Origin: Acidobacteriaceae bacterium
GTDB taxonomy: Bacteria > Acidobacteriota > Terriglobia > Terriglobales > Acidobacteriaceae
Length of the DNA stretch: 55,118 nt
Assembly (NCBI GenBank): GCA_003160215.1
Contig: PLQW01000234.1
Location: 1 to 55,118, forward strand
Reading direction: 5' to 3'
Below the pieces are notes generated by a model, which did no database searches, was not told the origin of the DNA, and saw nothing but the letters and a program-made list of their open reading frames with translations. Of the stretch, positions 1 through 10,304 are shown piece after piece (the stretch's first letter is position 1; each line of letters opens with the position of its first letter). Made by a program: the position numbers and the translations under genes.

Positions 1-31
1 GCTCACGCAAATCCTGCGAATAGGATTGCAT
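1..31 (-). CDS. IS630-like transposase, first 10 codons only (runs off the window)
   Basis: Reading leftwards from an ATG at 31, the frame gives MQSYSQDLRE and then leaves the window. The pattern Y-S-x-D-L-R-E at the extreme N-terminus is the usual opening of IS630-family (DDE) transposases and precedes their helix-turn-helix. A strong ribosome site (GGGGAGG) sits about 7 bases upstream of the ATG, which supports a real start. The AT-rich DNA behind it would then be the IS end or its flank. Only ten residues are visible, so family assignment is tentative; another HTH protein is possible. Confidence 0.55.
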   Translation of the reverse strand, partial: MQSYSQDLRE

Positions 32-234
32 CTCAGCCTCCCCTAAAACCGCAGGATAAGTATCGCACAAATTGTATACACTTAAATTAGAAATGCTCTA
101 GCCGCATAGATTATACTGCGGATAAATACGCATTAAAACGATAAATATATACGATTTAACTTATCTGTCCGTCGCGGGGATAGCCAAGCCCAATGCAAGA
201 GGCAGAGCTGACGGCAACCAGATCGAGCGTTTCT
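32..234. other. AT-rich non-coding stretch between the transposase start and the PPDK-like gene
   Basis: No gene seen. Positions 55-170 are conspicuously AT-rich, with runs such as ATAAATATATACGATT, against the high-GC background of the window. This suggests an insertion-sequence end or recently acquired DNA. No terminal inverted repeat can be defined because the other end is outside the window. Confidence 0.5.
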
Positions 235-3219
235 TTATGGGGTAGTGTCGGGTTTGAAGATCATGCCTTGGCCGGTCTTGCCGTTCATCACCACCACAAG
301 TGGCGCCGCAAACTGCAAGTGGCGGACGCAGCTATGCTCCTCGACCGCAGGTTGTTCAGCCAGCCACTGCCAATCGACGAAGCCCTCGCCTGCGTCGGGA
401 TTGACGGTGAAGTAGCCGATCTGAAAGGCGGTGAGATTCTGGAAAAAATGGCTGCCCTGCGACGGAATCACGCGCAGGTCGCGGAATCCTGACTCCACAA
501 TCACCCGGGCCCCGGAAATCTGGTCCCAAGCCACCGGAATTCCGAGCCACGAATCCGTCGATCCCCAGCGGCCCACTCCGATCAGCAGATACGGGGTATT
601 CTCCTCGGAAAGCTGGGCGTTGAAATAGGCGACGCTTTGGGCTACGTCGTGGCTGTGGGCGCGTTCGAAGCGGTGAAAGTCGACCACGATCACGTGGCGA
701 AGATCCTGCAAACGGCCGTGTCCCAGCACCTGCGAGCTTTGGCATACGAGGCGATCCGGTTCAACATTCTCCAGGCGAATCTCTTCGCCGCCGCGGGAGA
801 GCACCAGGGGACGCAACTGAAGAAACCCGAAGTCCGCCGCTTCGTTGGGTTCCCGCGGAAGCCGAACCGCGAACTCGATTTCCACTGGCCTTCCCATGGC
901 GTCCTCACCCATTCGCATAAGCTGATCGAGGATGGCGGGCAGGGGAAACATGCCGTGCTTGAGGACGGGCGCGAAACTGACAATGCGCGGACCCGGCCGG
1001 CTGAGCCCGTCATATACCGCGTGATTGTCCAGCGAGTAGGTGGATCCCAGCATCTGCAAGGTCCCGTCGGCCTCTGCCTTGTCGAGTCCAAACGCCACCT
1101 CTCGCAGGTCGTTAACCGGATTGGTTGGGTCGGCCCCATGGTCCAGATTGAGCGCCCAAAATTCCGTTTGCGAGTTCGCCAGGATGTCTTCCACGGACGA
1201 AAACTGTAGCAGGTGCCGAGGGTGACGCGGACTGAACGTCAGCGATTTTCCTCCACTCACGACGGCGCGTCCCAACCCCAAGGCGACCGCGGCAAAGCCA
1301 TCCTCAACCTTGACGGGTTCAACGGGATAAAAGTTGCGCGATCGCACCACCCCGGAGAAATCCGGATAGAAGCGGTTGCCATGGGTCGCGCCCGCCACCT
1401 GCTGAACCAGGACTGCCATTTTTTCTTCTTCCAGGCGATACGGTGTGGCGCGCACGTAGGACTTGGCATGCTGGCTGAAGGTCGAGGCGTACACCCGTTT
1501 GATCGCCTCCAGAAGCTGCTCCAGCCGCAGTTGGATGCCGGCCTGATGGTTCCCCAGCATAAAGGTTTCGTACACCCCGGAGAACGGCTGGTATTGCGAA
1601 TCCTCCAGCAGGCTGGAAGAGCGGACCGCCAGCGGATAGCGCACCTCATGCAAGAAGCCCAGGAGCTTATCGATGACGGCGATCGGCAGTGGCGCTGCCA
1701 GGAAGCGCCGCACGATCTCTTCGTCGTCGGTGCTGTGAATCGCGAAGTCCAGTAGGTGGTTTTCGTGCAGGAAGTTGTCGAACAAGTCCGTGGTCAACAC
1801 CAGCGTAGGCGGCACGGCAATGCGAATGCCGGGGAACCTGTGCGTCACGCGGCGCTGGTAGAGCAGGTGTCGTATGAAGGCCAGGCCGCGCGCTTTACCG
1901 CCCAACGAACCGCCGCCGATCTGAAGGAAGAAATTATCTGCCGGCTGAAATGTCGCCGGATTGAATTCGCCGATGAGCGTCTGGCTTTGCTCGCGGCGAT
2001 ACTCCGCAATGGACTCGATCAGGTCGCGCCGCAGGTCTTCATGTGTACCGAAGTCGGAAACTTTGCGCGGCCTGAGCTTCTGCGCCAGGGCGAATTCGGT
2101 CCGCGCCATCAACCAGTGCGAGAAGTGATTGTGTTCGCCGTGATAGGCAATGCTTTCTACCGGGACCGTGTGCAGTAGCATCTCCAGCGCGTTCAAATCG
2201 CTGGCGCGTGCAACTTCAGTTTTGCCATCGGGCAGACGAAAAACAAAGTCGCCGAACCCAACCTGCTCGATCAGAATGCGGCGCAGATCTCCCAGCAAAG
2301 TGGGAGACCGCTTTTGCAGGAATGAAAACTCTTCCGCGTAAGCGCGCTCCATGAATTCCGTTCGGCTGGACTGAAGCACGATGGGGACATCCCGTACCGT
2401 GCGGCGGACCATGCGGGCCAGCTCGAAGCCGGCCTCCGGAGTCAGCTTTCCGCCGCGTGGAAACTCCACATCCGACACCACCCCGAGAAGGTTGTCGCGG
2501 TACTGCATCACCTGCTCCTCGGCATCCTCGTAGTTCGAGCACAGCAGGATCTTTGGCCGGGCCCGCATTCGCACCAGCTTGTGCGCCACATTCAGTCCTT
2601 CGCTGAGCAGCCGCCGGGACTGGCTGATGAGCTCGGTGTAAATGACGGGCAAGAACAACGAGTAATAACGAATGTCATCTTCCACCACCAGCATCACGGG
2701 TACGCCCATGGCTTCGGTGTCGTGCTTGACGTTGCGCTTGTCCTCGATGTACTTGACGATCGAGATCAGGATGCGGGCGTTACCTTGCCACAGAAATATC
2801 CGCTCGATGCCGGTCTGCGGATTGCGCGCAATGAAGTCCTTAATCTCGCGATAATCGTAGGCCAGAGCGATGACCGGAACGTCGAGATCTGCGGCCTTGA
2901 TTTCACGCGCCAATTGAGCGGCATCCATGTCCCCGACTTGCAGGTTGGTCACGATCAGGTTGAAGCGCGGCTGGGAGCGCGCCAGTTCCAGCGCTTTCGC
3001 ACCGCTGGGGACATGCGTGATACCGGGGACCTGATGAATGTCCAATTCTAGCGACTCGCCCATCAGCAGTTCGTTCAGGCGTCCGTCCTCGCGCAGGATG
3101 AAGGAGTCGTAGAGGCTGGAGACGAGCAGAATGTCGTTCACGCGGAACGGCATCAGGTTCTCGAAGCCCTCGAATTGGAGCTCGGGCGGGGCGGGGTCGG
3201 GAGTTGGGCGAGTTGTCAT
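235..3219 (-). CDS. Receiver-like / PPDK N-terminal (PEP/pyruvate-binding) protein
   Basis: A 994-residue protein. Residues ~25-150 and ~170-320 look like two response-regulator-type alpha/beta domains; the second has the acidic cluster VVEDD. From ~430 onward it resembles the nucleotide-binding half of PEP synthase/pyruvate phosphate dikinase (GGGSLGGKARGL, then LAVRSSSLLEDSQYQPFSGVY). The phosphohistidine swivel and C-terminal PEP barrel of a full PEP synthase are absent, so it should not make PEP by itself. A regulatory or phosphotransfer role is inferred. ATG at 3219 is preferred (GGGAACG upstream); a GTG at 3246 in frame would add nine residues. Single gene on this strand. Confidence 0.8.
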   Translation of the reverse strand: MTTRPTPDPAPPELQFEGFENLMPFRVNDILLVSSLYDSFILREDGRLNELLMGESLELDIHQVPGITHVPSGAKALELARSQPRFNLIVTNLQVGDMDAAQLAREIKAADLDVPVIALAYDYREIKDFIARNPQTGIERIFLWQGNARILISIVKYIEDKRNVKHDTEAMGVPVMLVVEDDIRYYSLFLPVIYTELISQSRRLLSEGLNVAHKLVRMRARPKILLCSNYEDAEEQVMQYRDNLLGVVSDVEFPRGGKLTPEAGFELARMVRRTVRDVPIVLQSSRTEFMERAYAEEFSFLQKRSPTLLGDLRRILIEQVGFGDFVFRLPDGKTEVARASDLNALEMLLHTVPVESIAYHGEHNHFSHWLMARTEFALAQKLRPRKVSDFGTHEDLRRDLIESIAEYRREQSQTLIGEFNPATFQPADNFFLQIGGGSLGGKARGLAFIRHLLYQRRVTHRFPGIRIAVPPTLVLTTDLFDNFLHENHLLDFAIHSTDDEEIVRRFLAAPLPIAVIDKLLGFLHEVRYPLAVRSSSLLEDSQYQPFSGVYETFMLGNHQAGIQLRLEQLLEAIKRVYASTFSQHAKSYVRATPYRLEEEKMAVLVQQVAGATHGNRFYPDFSGVVRSRNFYPVEPVKVEDGFAAVALGLGRAVVSGGKSLTFSPRHPRHLLQFSSVEDILANSQTEFWALNLDHGADPTNPVNDLREVAFGLDKAEADGTLQMLGSTYSLDNHAVYDGLSRPGPRIVSFAPVLKHGMFPLPAILDQLMRMGEDAMGRPVEIEFAVRLPREPNEAADFGFLQLRPLVLSRGGEEIRLENVEPDRLVCQSSQVLGHGRLQDLRHVIVVDFHRFERAHSHDVAQSVAYFNAQLSEENTPYLLIGVGRWGSTDSWLGIPVAWDQISGARVIVESGFRDLRVIPSQGSHFFQNLTAFQIGYFTVNPDAGEGFVDWQWLAEQPAVEEHSCVRHLQFAAPLVVVMNGKTGQGMIFKPDTTP

Positions 3220-3395
3220 GAGACGTTCCCGGGTGTTTGAAAGCACCGGACTTCACCTAACGATCCTACTTGCAGTCGAGCGAACTTTCGAGCGGATTCG
3301 TCACCTTCGAATAGGTCGCTAGCGCAGCGGAGCTACGCTCATGATCTAACCCCACGAGAATCATGACAAACGGCGAACAGTAGTCGCCTCAACTC

Positions 3396-4970
3396 TCACA
3401 GCAAATAATGATCCAAAAGCTTGACCGAATCTGGCTGGAAGCGATGCTGATAGACAAGCAGGAAGAAGAGCAAGAATGCGGGCCTTTGCTCAAGTTCAGA
3501 AGGAATGGTAATACTCGATCGGTCTTCCGATTCTTCAAGAAGTGCTTTCCAGCTCTGCGGCTGGGGCGCGGATCGCGTGTCTAACACCGCGTTAGAACTT
3601 CTCCATCGCAACCACTCATGTGGCTCTTGTATGCGAAGACTTGCAAAGTTCACGAATGTAATGTCTTCCCACAATGATCGGAGCGCTTGCCTGCGCCAAC
3701 GTCGTACCAACAGATGAACTAGTGACTGCGTGTACGAGTGTCTTACAAAGTCTTCCGAGTGGTTCGGCTCCAATCCAACCTGTAGCCGCAAGCACTTTTC
3801 AGGATCCCAGTAGGGGTTTGGAAATCCACCCCCATTTGGCCCGCTGAGGGCGCATATCGCTCTGATCAGGTTCAGAATGATGCCTTCGGCTATCATCTGT
3901 TTACCGCTGGACTCTAAGGCGAGCGCCGTCAGGACGAAAAATGGTACTGCCGATTCGCCCCAGGCTTTTCCCTTCTTCCAGTGCATAAACAGGAACTCAT
4001 CTGCAAAATCCGCGTAGGTGTCGGGTGACTTATTGACGATGTGTGCGAGTCGGTGTGCAGCTATCAACCCGCACAGAATCAACATCCGCGCGCCGTACAC
4101 GTAGCCATCACTCAACGGCGAGCCCTGAGTAAAAAGTGTTGTGTTTCCGAGGCACTCCTCACAGAGATCGTGGAGAGCTGCATAAGCCTGCTCCTCGCAA
4201 AGCTTGAACGAGTATTCCCAGAATTTCGCTGGAGCCTTCGACTTTGCCGCCAGAGATAACACGGCTGTGCCAGCGATGACCCAAGCCTCAAACAATGCCC
4301 AATGATTGCGGTGCGCGACGTGATTTTGTGTTAGATAGTTCGTGAGGAGAACGGCGCTCGCCGTAGCTCTGCGGATATCCAAGCCAGCTACGTGTGCAGC
4401 TTCCAGCGGCAGGATAGTTTCAATAAAGTTTACGAAACTTTCTTTGGAGAGTGGCGCCTGCCCTTCGGCGGTGTAGAGCTCCAGGAACGCTTTCAAGTCT
4501 GTCGGGGACTCTGGAAGATATTTCCCGTGTGCCTTGCGGAAACGTGCCAGCAGTTCCTCATGTCCTACGGGCGTCAGGGGCCCGTAGCCCCTTCGCTTCC
4601 AAGCTTCATTTCGTTGGTTAATGGCGTTCAGTACGGGATCTTTAATGGTGCCATTCGTGACAAAGAAAGACTTGTGCGCAGGTGCGTCCGACGGGAGCGC
4701 GGGATTGCTGGGGTGCGATTCAACGAGCTGCACTACTTCGTCCTGGCACTTTCGCCATTCCGACATCGCAATGTCGCCTTGCTTGAGCTGGTAACCTCTC
4801 GGGGCCCCGACCGCGTCAATTGACAGAATGTCGATACCCAACTCAAGCTGCCCATGGGTTGACACGTATAGAATCTTCTCGCCTTCAGATGCGAGAAGTT
4901 GGCAGAAGGGCATTTGATACTGACGCTCATTCAGACTAGTCAACCAGTTTTCGATTACTCTCTCGATCAC
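3396..4970 (-). CDS. Unknown protein with PD-(D/E)XK nuclease-like N-terminus (possible defence effector)
   Basis: A 524-residue protein I cannot place in a named family. Residues ~40-75 carry the sequence GIDILSIDAV...GYQLKQGDI: an acidic residue, then a hydrophobic strand ending in Q-L-K. This fits the core of restriction-endonuclease-like (PD-(D/E)XK) folds. Residues ~150-524 appear mostly helical, with Trp/Leu/His-rich segments and no signal peptide or membrane span. The GTG start at 4970 has a good ribosome site (AAGGA, ~9 bases upstream). It overlaps the 3' end of the upstream gene by 35 bases, so the two are probably translationally coupled. Base composition looks less GC-rich than flanking genes, and an IS630-like start lies one gene away. 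Defence or mobile-element function is an inference. Confidence 0.6.
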   Translation of the reverse strand: MIERVIENWLTSLNERQYQMPFCQLLASEGEKILYVSTHGQLELGIDILSIDAVGAPRGYQLKQGDIAMSEWRKCQDEVVQLVESHPSNPALPSDAPAHKSFFVTNGTIKDPVLNAINQRNEAWKRRGYGPLTPVGHEELLARFRKAHGKYLPESPTDLKAFLELYTAEGQAPLSKESFVNFIETILPLEAAHVAGLDIRRATASAVLLTNYLTQNHVAHRNHWALFEAWVIAGTAVLSLAAKSKAPAKFWEYSFKLCEEQAYAALHDLCEECLGNTTLFTQGSPLSDGYVYGARMLILCGLIAAHRLAHIVNKSPDTYADFADEFLFMHWKKGKAWGESAVPFFVLTALALESSGKQMIAEGIILNLIRAICALSGPNGGGFPNPYWDPEKCLRLQVGLEPNHSEDFVRHSYTQSLVHLLVRRWRRQALRSLWEDITFVNFASLRIQEPHEWLRWRSSNAVLDTRSAPQPQSWKALLEESEDRSSITIPSELEQRPAFLLFFLLVYQHRFQPDSVKLLDHYLL

Positions 4971-5511
4971 GCCATTCTTCCTTCTTGCGGTATTCCACCT
5001 CTTTGACCTTCTTCATGAACGCTGCATCCTTCTCCCATTCTTTCCACAATTCTTGCATTGCCTCAGCCATCACCGGATGGGCAATGAACACTGAATCAGG
5101 GCTCCAGTCCACTCGCTCCATCATGTCCAGCACCATTTCCTGAGTCATGGGTCCACCGCCCGCATCAATGGAATTCCCAACCTTGGCTGTCTCACGGCCT
5201 ATGGTTTCGTAAAACAGGTGGCTTGTCTGACGAGCCATCTCATCAGCCATTGCGTCAATTCTTGCCTCAAGCTTTTCACCAATCAAGTGTGGCACTTCCG
5301 CCATTGAGATCTCAAAACGCGCAGACATAGCCTGATAGCCCTGCGTGATCGTCCCAGTTCCTTTCTGATGATATGAATGCTGTGCCCCTTCGTGCTGAGT
5401 GATGCTGTGCACCAGCGCTCCAATGACGCTCTTCGAGCGCGTCTTCATGTGAACGCGGTATCTTGCGGCATCGTCCAGTGCTCTACGTATCCCCGGAAAA
5501 TCGGGCAGCAT
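4936..5511 (-). CDS. Hypothetical protein, partner of the nuclease-like gene
   Basis: A 191-residue soluble protein of no recognised family. The C-terminal ~45 residues are strongly charged and probably coiled-coil or helical (ELWKEWEKDAAFMKKVKEV). The central part has several helices containing Met/Ala/Glu. The ATG at 5511 has a GAGGGG ribosome site about 10 bases upstream and is preferred over the in-frame GTG at 5523, whose Shine-Dalgarno would touch the start. Its last 35 bases overlap the start of the 524-residue gene, so the pair forms a two-gene operon. Its function may be as regulator, immunity partner or adaptor of the nuclease-like protein; nothing in the sequence decides this. Confidence 0.6.
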   Translation of the reverse strand: MLPDFPGIRRALDDAARYRVHMKTRSKSVIGALVHSITQHEGAQHSYHQKGTGTITQGYQAMSARFEISMAEVPHLIGEKLEARIDAMADEMARQTSHLFYETIGRETAKVGNSIDAGGGPMTQEMVLDMMERVDWSPDSVFIAHPVMAEAMQELWKEWEKDAAFMKKVKEVEYRKKEEWRDRESNRKLVD

Positions 5512-5600
5512 ATAGAAACCCACCCCTCTGGGAGAGGCACCTTACCGCTCAGGTGAGGTACACAACAATCGGGAGGCAGGTGTCCCGCCGCCCTAATAGC

Positions 5601-5624
5601 GCGGGGTGGATTGCTCCACCCCGC
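5601..5624 (-). terminator. Strong hairpin downstream of gdhA
   Basis: Perfect 9-bp stem (GCGGGGTGG / CCACCCCGC) with a 6-base loop, 27 bases past the gdhA stop. There is no clear U-tract on either side, so it may act as a 3' end stabiliser or an imperfect terminator. Confidence 0.5.
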
Positions 5625-5650
5625 ATCATACTCAACGCTAGAACTGAGGA

Positions 5651-7069
<1,419 letters not shown>

Positions 7070-7329
7070 TTATAGCTTATTTCTAGGGCCGGTACTAAAA
7101 TCTGGAATCGTTCGTTATTCGAGCCGATCGAACGATTATTTTGAGGCCGGTTCTATTTCAATCCAATCTGGGCAGCCCCGCCGTGACCGCTATCACCCGG
7201 AAGCGTGACGAGCCCTCGATATGGTACCCCTTCCAGCACCCCCACGGGCTGGGAATATCTGCGCCCGGTGTACTCCCCAACAACAGGAAACATCTTCTCG
7301 CAGCCCGTTGCAGATAACATACGAAGGAT

Positions 7330-8352
7330 ATGGCGAATGGCCCCACATACGTCGTGTCCGAAGCGGCATTGGAACGTCTGCTCGACGAGGTGCGGAATTC
7401 GGCGGCAGGCTCGGCACATGGGATTTTCGGCCCCGCCTCGGTCAGTTGGAAGGTCAATCGCGAGTCGGCGCTATTTCTGGCGGCGGGACGGGCGGCGTTG
7501 TTGCAGTTGGCGCATCCCTGGGTCGCCGCCGCCATTGCCGAACACTCGACCACGCTCGGTGATCCTATCGGCCGCTTTCATCGGACCTTTCGCGTGATGT
7601 TCACCATGGCCTTCGGCTCGCTCGAACAAGTTCTGGGGGCTTCGCGACGGCTGGAGCGGCGCCACTCCAGCATTCGGGGCAAGCTACCGGAGGCGGTAGG
7701 CCGCTTCGCCGAGGGCTCCCCTTATGAAGCGAACGAGATTGCCGCTCTTCGCTGGGTTTACGCGACCTTGGTGGACAGTGCGTTGGTGGCGTACGAGCTT
7801 GTGCTGCCCCCGTTGAGCGAGGCGGAGCGGGAGCAGTATTACGCTGAGAGCAAGATCATGGCTGCGCTCTTCGGCATTTCCGGCAACTGCCTGCCGTTAC
7901 ATTGGCTGGAGTTCAAGACCTACGTCGAATCCACCTGCGAGTCGAGTTTGCTGGCGGTGGGTCCTGGCACGCGCGACATGGCCCACCAGCTTCAGCGAGG
8001 TGCGGGATCTTGGCTGCGGCCGCCGTTCTGGTATCGCGCGCTCACCACCCGTCTGCTCCCACCGCGTCTGCGCGAAGAGTTTCAGCTCGCCTACGGAAAC
8101 AGGGAAGAGCTTTCCGCCGCGCGTGCGCTGCGCTGGCTCCCAAAGATCTATCGGCGGCTGCCGGACAGCGTTCGCTTCGTTGGCCCCTACCGAGAGGTGC
8201 AGGCCAAGCTGCGAGGAAAATCCCATCCAGGTCTGACGGTGCGATTGAGCAACCGGTTGTGGGTCGGCGAAGCGACACTTCTGAGTTTCGATGAATCTCC
8301 GGAGAATTTGCGCGAACCCGGAAAATGTTTTGGAGATAAAATAGCGCCATGA
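7330..8352 (+). CDS. DUF2236 / MpaB-like oxygenase-family protein
   Basis: A 340-residue protein matching the DUF2236 (oxygenase MpaB) family. That family contains a heme-binding all-helical domain related to latex-clearing protein and to the fungal MpaB enzyme. Recognisable landmarks are the N-terminal ESALFLAAGRAALLQLAHPWVA stretch (the helix containing the conserved HPWVA), the GRFHRTFRVMFTMAFGS segment, and later VDSALVAYELVLPPL. Its substrate cannot be deduced. The stop codon overlaps the start of the next gene as ATGA, indicating translational coupling. The ATG at 7330 has an AAGG only a few bases upstream, so the start is moderately supported. Confidence 0.8.
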   Translation: MANGPTYVVSEAALERLLDEVRNSAAGSAHGIFGPASVSWKVNRESALFLAAGRAALLQLAHPWVAAAIAEHSTTLGDPIGRFHRTFRVMFTMAFGSLEQVLGASRRLERRHSSIRGKLPEAVGRFAEGSPYEANEIAALRWVYATLVDSALVAYELVLPPLSEAEREQYYAESKIMAALFGISGNCLPLHWLEFKTYVESTCESSLLAVGPGTRDMAHQLQRGAGSWLRPPFWYRALTTRLLPPRLREEFQLAYGNREELSAARALRWLPKIYRRLPDSVRFVGPYREVQAKLRGKSHPGLTVRLSNRLWVGEATLLSFDESPENLREPGKCFGDKIAP

Positions 8353-8645
8353 ACCCAGACGTTTCCGACCTTCTGAAAAAGGCGCTCGCGCTCCCGCCCG
8401 CGGCACGCGCCGCATTGGCCGGCTCCCTTCTCGAAAGCCTTGATGACACTGTGGACGAGCGGGCAGAGGAAGAATGGAGGAAGGAGATCACGCGCCGGAT
8501 CGCGGAATTGGATTCTGGCAAAGTGAAACCTATTCCTTGGCCGAAGCTCGCCGCCAGATCTCAGCCATTCTCAAGTAACGATCATAGCTATCCTGCTCTG
8601 CCCTCGTCCCATTCTTCCCGTCAATTGACGCCAATTTCGGTGTAG
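8349..8645 (+). CDS. Orphan addiction-module antitoxin-like protein (TIGR02574-like), tail possibly frameshifted
   Basis: A 98-residue protein opening DVSDLLKKALALPPAARAAL, then LLESLDD, with E-E-W-R-K-E-I plus RRIAELDSGKV. This is the standard layout of the small putative addiction-module component that normally precedes a RelE/ParE toxin. No toxin gene follows before the radical-SAM gene, so it is an orphan. The last ~30 residues look unlike the family. In another frame, from about 8534, the DNA reads LAEARRQISAILK and then stops at 8576-8578, a typical antitoxin end, so a one-base frameshift near 8530-8540 is possible. It overlaps the DUF2236 stop by four bases. Confidence 0.65.
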   Translation: MNPDVSDLLKKALALPPAARAALAGSLLESLDDTVDERAEEEWRKEITRRIAELDSGKVKPIPWPKLAARSQPFSSNDHSYPALPSSHSSRQLTPISV

Positions 8646-8705
8646 CATGTATGCCAACCAGATGTTCCGGGTCGTGGGGACCACCGTATTAGCAGGAGCC
8701 GTGCC

Positions 8706-10199
8706 ATGAATGTTCTCCTCCTTTCCATGCCCGACTCGTTCGAGCACATGCCGACGGTCGCGGTGCGGATGCCCAATGGAGCGCTGTGTTCCTTGGCGGG
8801 GAACATCGACCCGCACCACAAGGCAGTTGCCGCCGACCTGATCCTGGTTCAGCACCAGGTGCGCGAAACGGTTGAGCGGCTGGTGCGCGACGTCCAGCCG
8901 GATGTAGTTGGCCTTTCCATCATGACTTTTCAGCGCAAGACTGCGCTCCGCATCATCAAACTGGTGCGCTTGTTGCAACCCGATGTTCGCATCGTCGTGG
9001 GCGGTTATGATCCCAGCCTCGCTCCCGAAGCCTACATGGAAAACGGCTGCGGCATCGATTACATTGTCCGCGGCGAAGGTGAGATTACCTTCCGCGAGCT
9101 GCTGCGCGCGATCGAGAGCGGCGAGGGTTTGGCTGCGATTCAAGGACTGTCGTATCGCGCGGACGATAGTTGGCATCAGAATCTTCCGCGTCCGGTGCAC
9201 ACTCTCGAGGGAAATGAAATCCGCTTACCCAAGCGCGACGCCCGTGTGCTCGGCGGCTACACCATGCTTGGCCGCGGGGTGGATGTCGTGGAAACCTCTC
9301 GCGGATGCACCTTCGACTGCGGCTTCTGCTCGATCATCGAGATGCGGGGCCGCAACTTTCATACCTACTCGTTCGAGCGGGTGCTCGCCGACATTCGCGA
9401 CGCCAGGGACCACGGCGCACGCTCCATCTTTATTGTGGATGACAACATCAGCCTTAACATCCGCCGCTTTGAAGCGCTCTGCCGCGCCATCATCGATGCG
9501 GGCTTGAACGACATCGATTACACCGTTCAGGCGATGACGTCGCCCATTGCCATGCATGGAGAAACCCTGGCACCGCTGATGCGCCAGGCTGGATTTCGCT
9601 ATGTTTTTCTCGGTATCGAGAACATCCTTGAAGATGATCTCCACTTCCTGAAAGCGGCGGCCAAGAATGAGTTCCGCGAAGATGGCCGTGCGACGGGCAA
9701 CGCTTCGCTCCGCGCCATTGAGTTTCTGCACAAGAACAAAATGTTTGTGGTCGGCGGCCTCATCGTCGGCAATCCCGATGACACGCGGGAATCCATTCGG
9801 GCCAACCTGGAGTTTGCCAGCAAATATGTGGATTGGCCCTACATTCAGCATCCGACTCCCTATCCGGGTACGCCGATGACGAAGGATTTTCGCGCACGCA
9901 AGTTGATCGTCATCGACAAAATGGAAGAGTACGACGGCACCACCGCTGTGGTAGCCACGCAGCACCTGCAACCCGAGGAAATCGAGTACGAGCGGTGGCG
10001 CGCCGAGCGTTGGATGAAGACCAGGCACATCCCGGCGGTGATGGCGCATGACCCGCTATTCGTTCTGCGCAACTGGTGGAAGATGCTGACGCACACTTTC
10101 CGCGGGACCTCGATCAAATCGCTGCTCGGTTTCGAAAGCGACATGGTAGTCTTCCAGCGCTATAGAAACCTGCGCAGTGCCGAACGAGTGTACCTCTAG
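8706..10199 (+). CDS. B12-binding radical SAM protein
   Basis: A 497-residue protein with an N-terminal cobalamin-binding-like domain (~1-150; DVVGLSIMTFQRKTALRIIK, VVGGYDPSLAP). The radical-SAM domain begins with ETSRGCTFDCGFCSI, giving the Cys-x3-Cys-x2-Cys motif for the 4Fe-4S cluster. Such enzymes cleave S-adenosylmethionine to start radical chemistry such as methylation or ring closure. The actual substrate is unknown, and no biosynthetic partners flank it. The ATG at 8706 has an AGGAG ribosome site. It stands alone between the antitoxin-like gene and the CHAD protein. Confidence 0.88.
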   Translation: MNVLLLSMPDSFEHMPTVAVRMPNGALCSLAGNIDPHHKAVAADLILVQHQVRETVERLVRDVQPDVVGLSIMTFQRKTALRIIKLVRLLQPDVRIVVGGYDPSLAPEAYMENGCGIDYIVRGEGEITFRELLRAIESGEGLAAIQGLSYRADDSWHQNLPRPVHTLEGNEIRLPKRDARVLGGYTMLGRGVDVVETSRGCTFDCGFCSIIEMRGRNFHTYSFERVLADIRDARDHGARSIFIVDDNISLNIRRFEALCRAIIDAGLNDIDYTVQAMTSPIAMHGETLAPLMRQAGFRYVFLGIENILEDDLHFLKAAAKNEFREDGRATGNASLRAIEFLHKNKMFVVGGLIVGNPDDTRESIRANLEFASKYVDWPYIQHPTPYPGTPMTKDFRARKLIVIDKMEEYDGTTAVVATQHLQPEEIEYERWRAERWMKTRHIPAVMAHDPLFVLRNWWKMLTHTFRGTSIKSLLGFESDMVVFQRYRNLRSAERVYL

Positions 10200-10304
10200 T
10201 GCTCCAACCTGTCAGAGCAAATGTGCTTCCCTTACACGCCAACCATTTCTGCTGCCCCGGAATGAGGAATCGCTGTAGAGTAAAAGCAAGCAGGATTTGA
10301 TCTC

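Noticed and set aside
8579-8705. Search for a RelE/ParE toxin after the antitoxin-like gene
   Set aside because: Only ~60 bases separate it from the radical-SAM gene; no toxin-sized frame exists.
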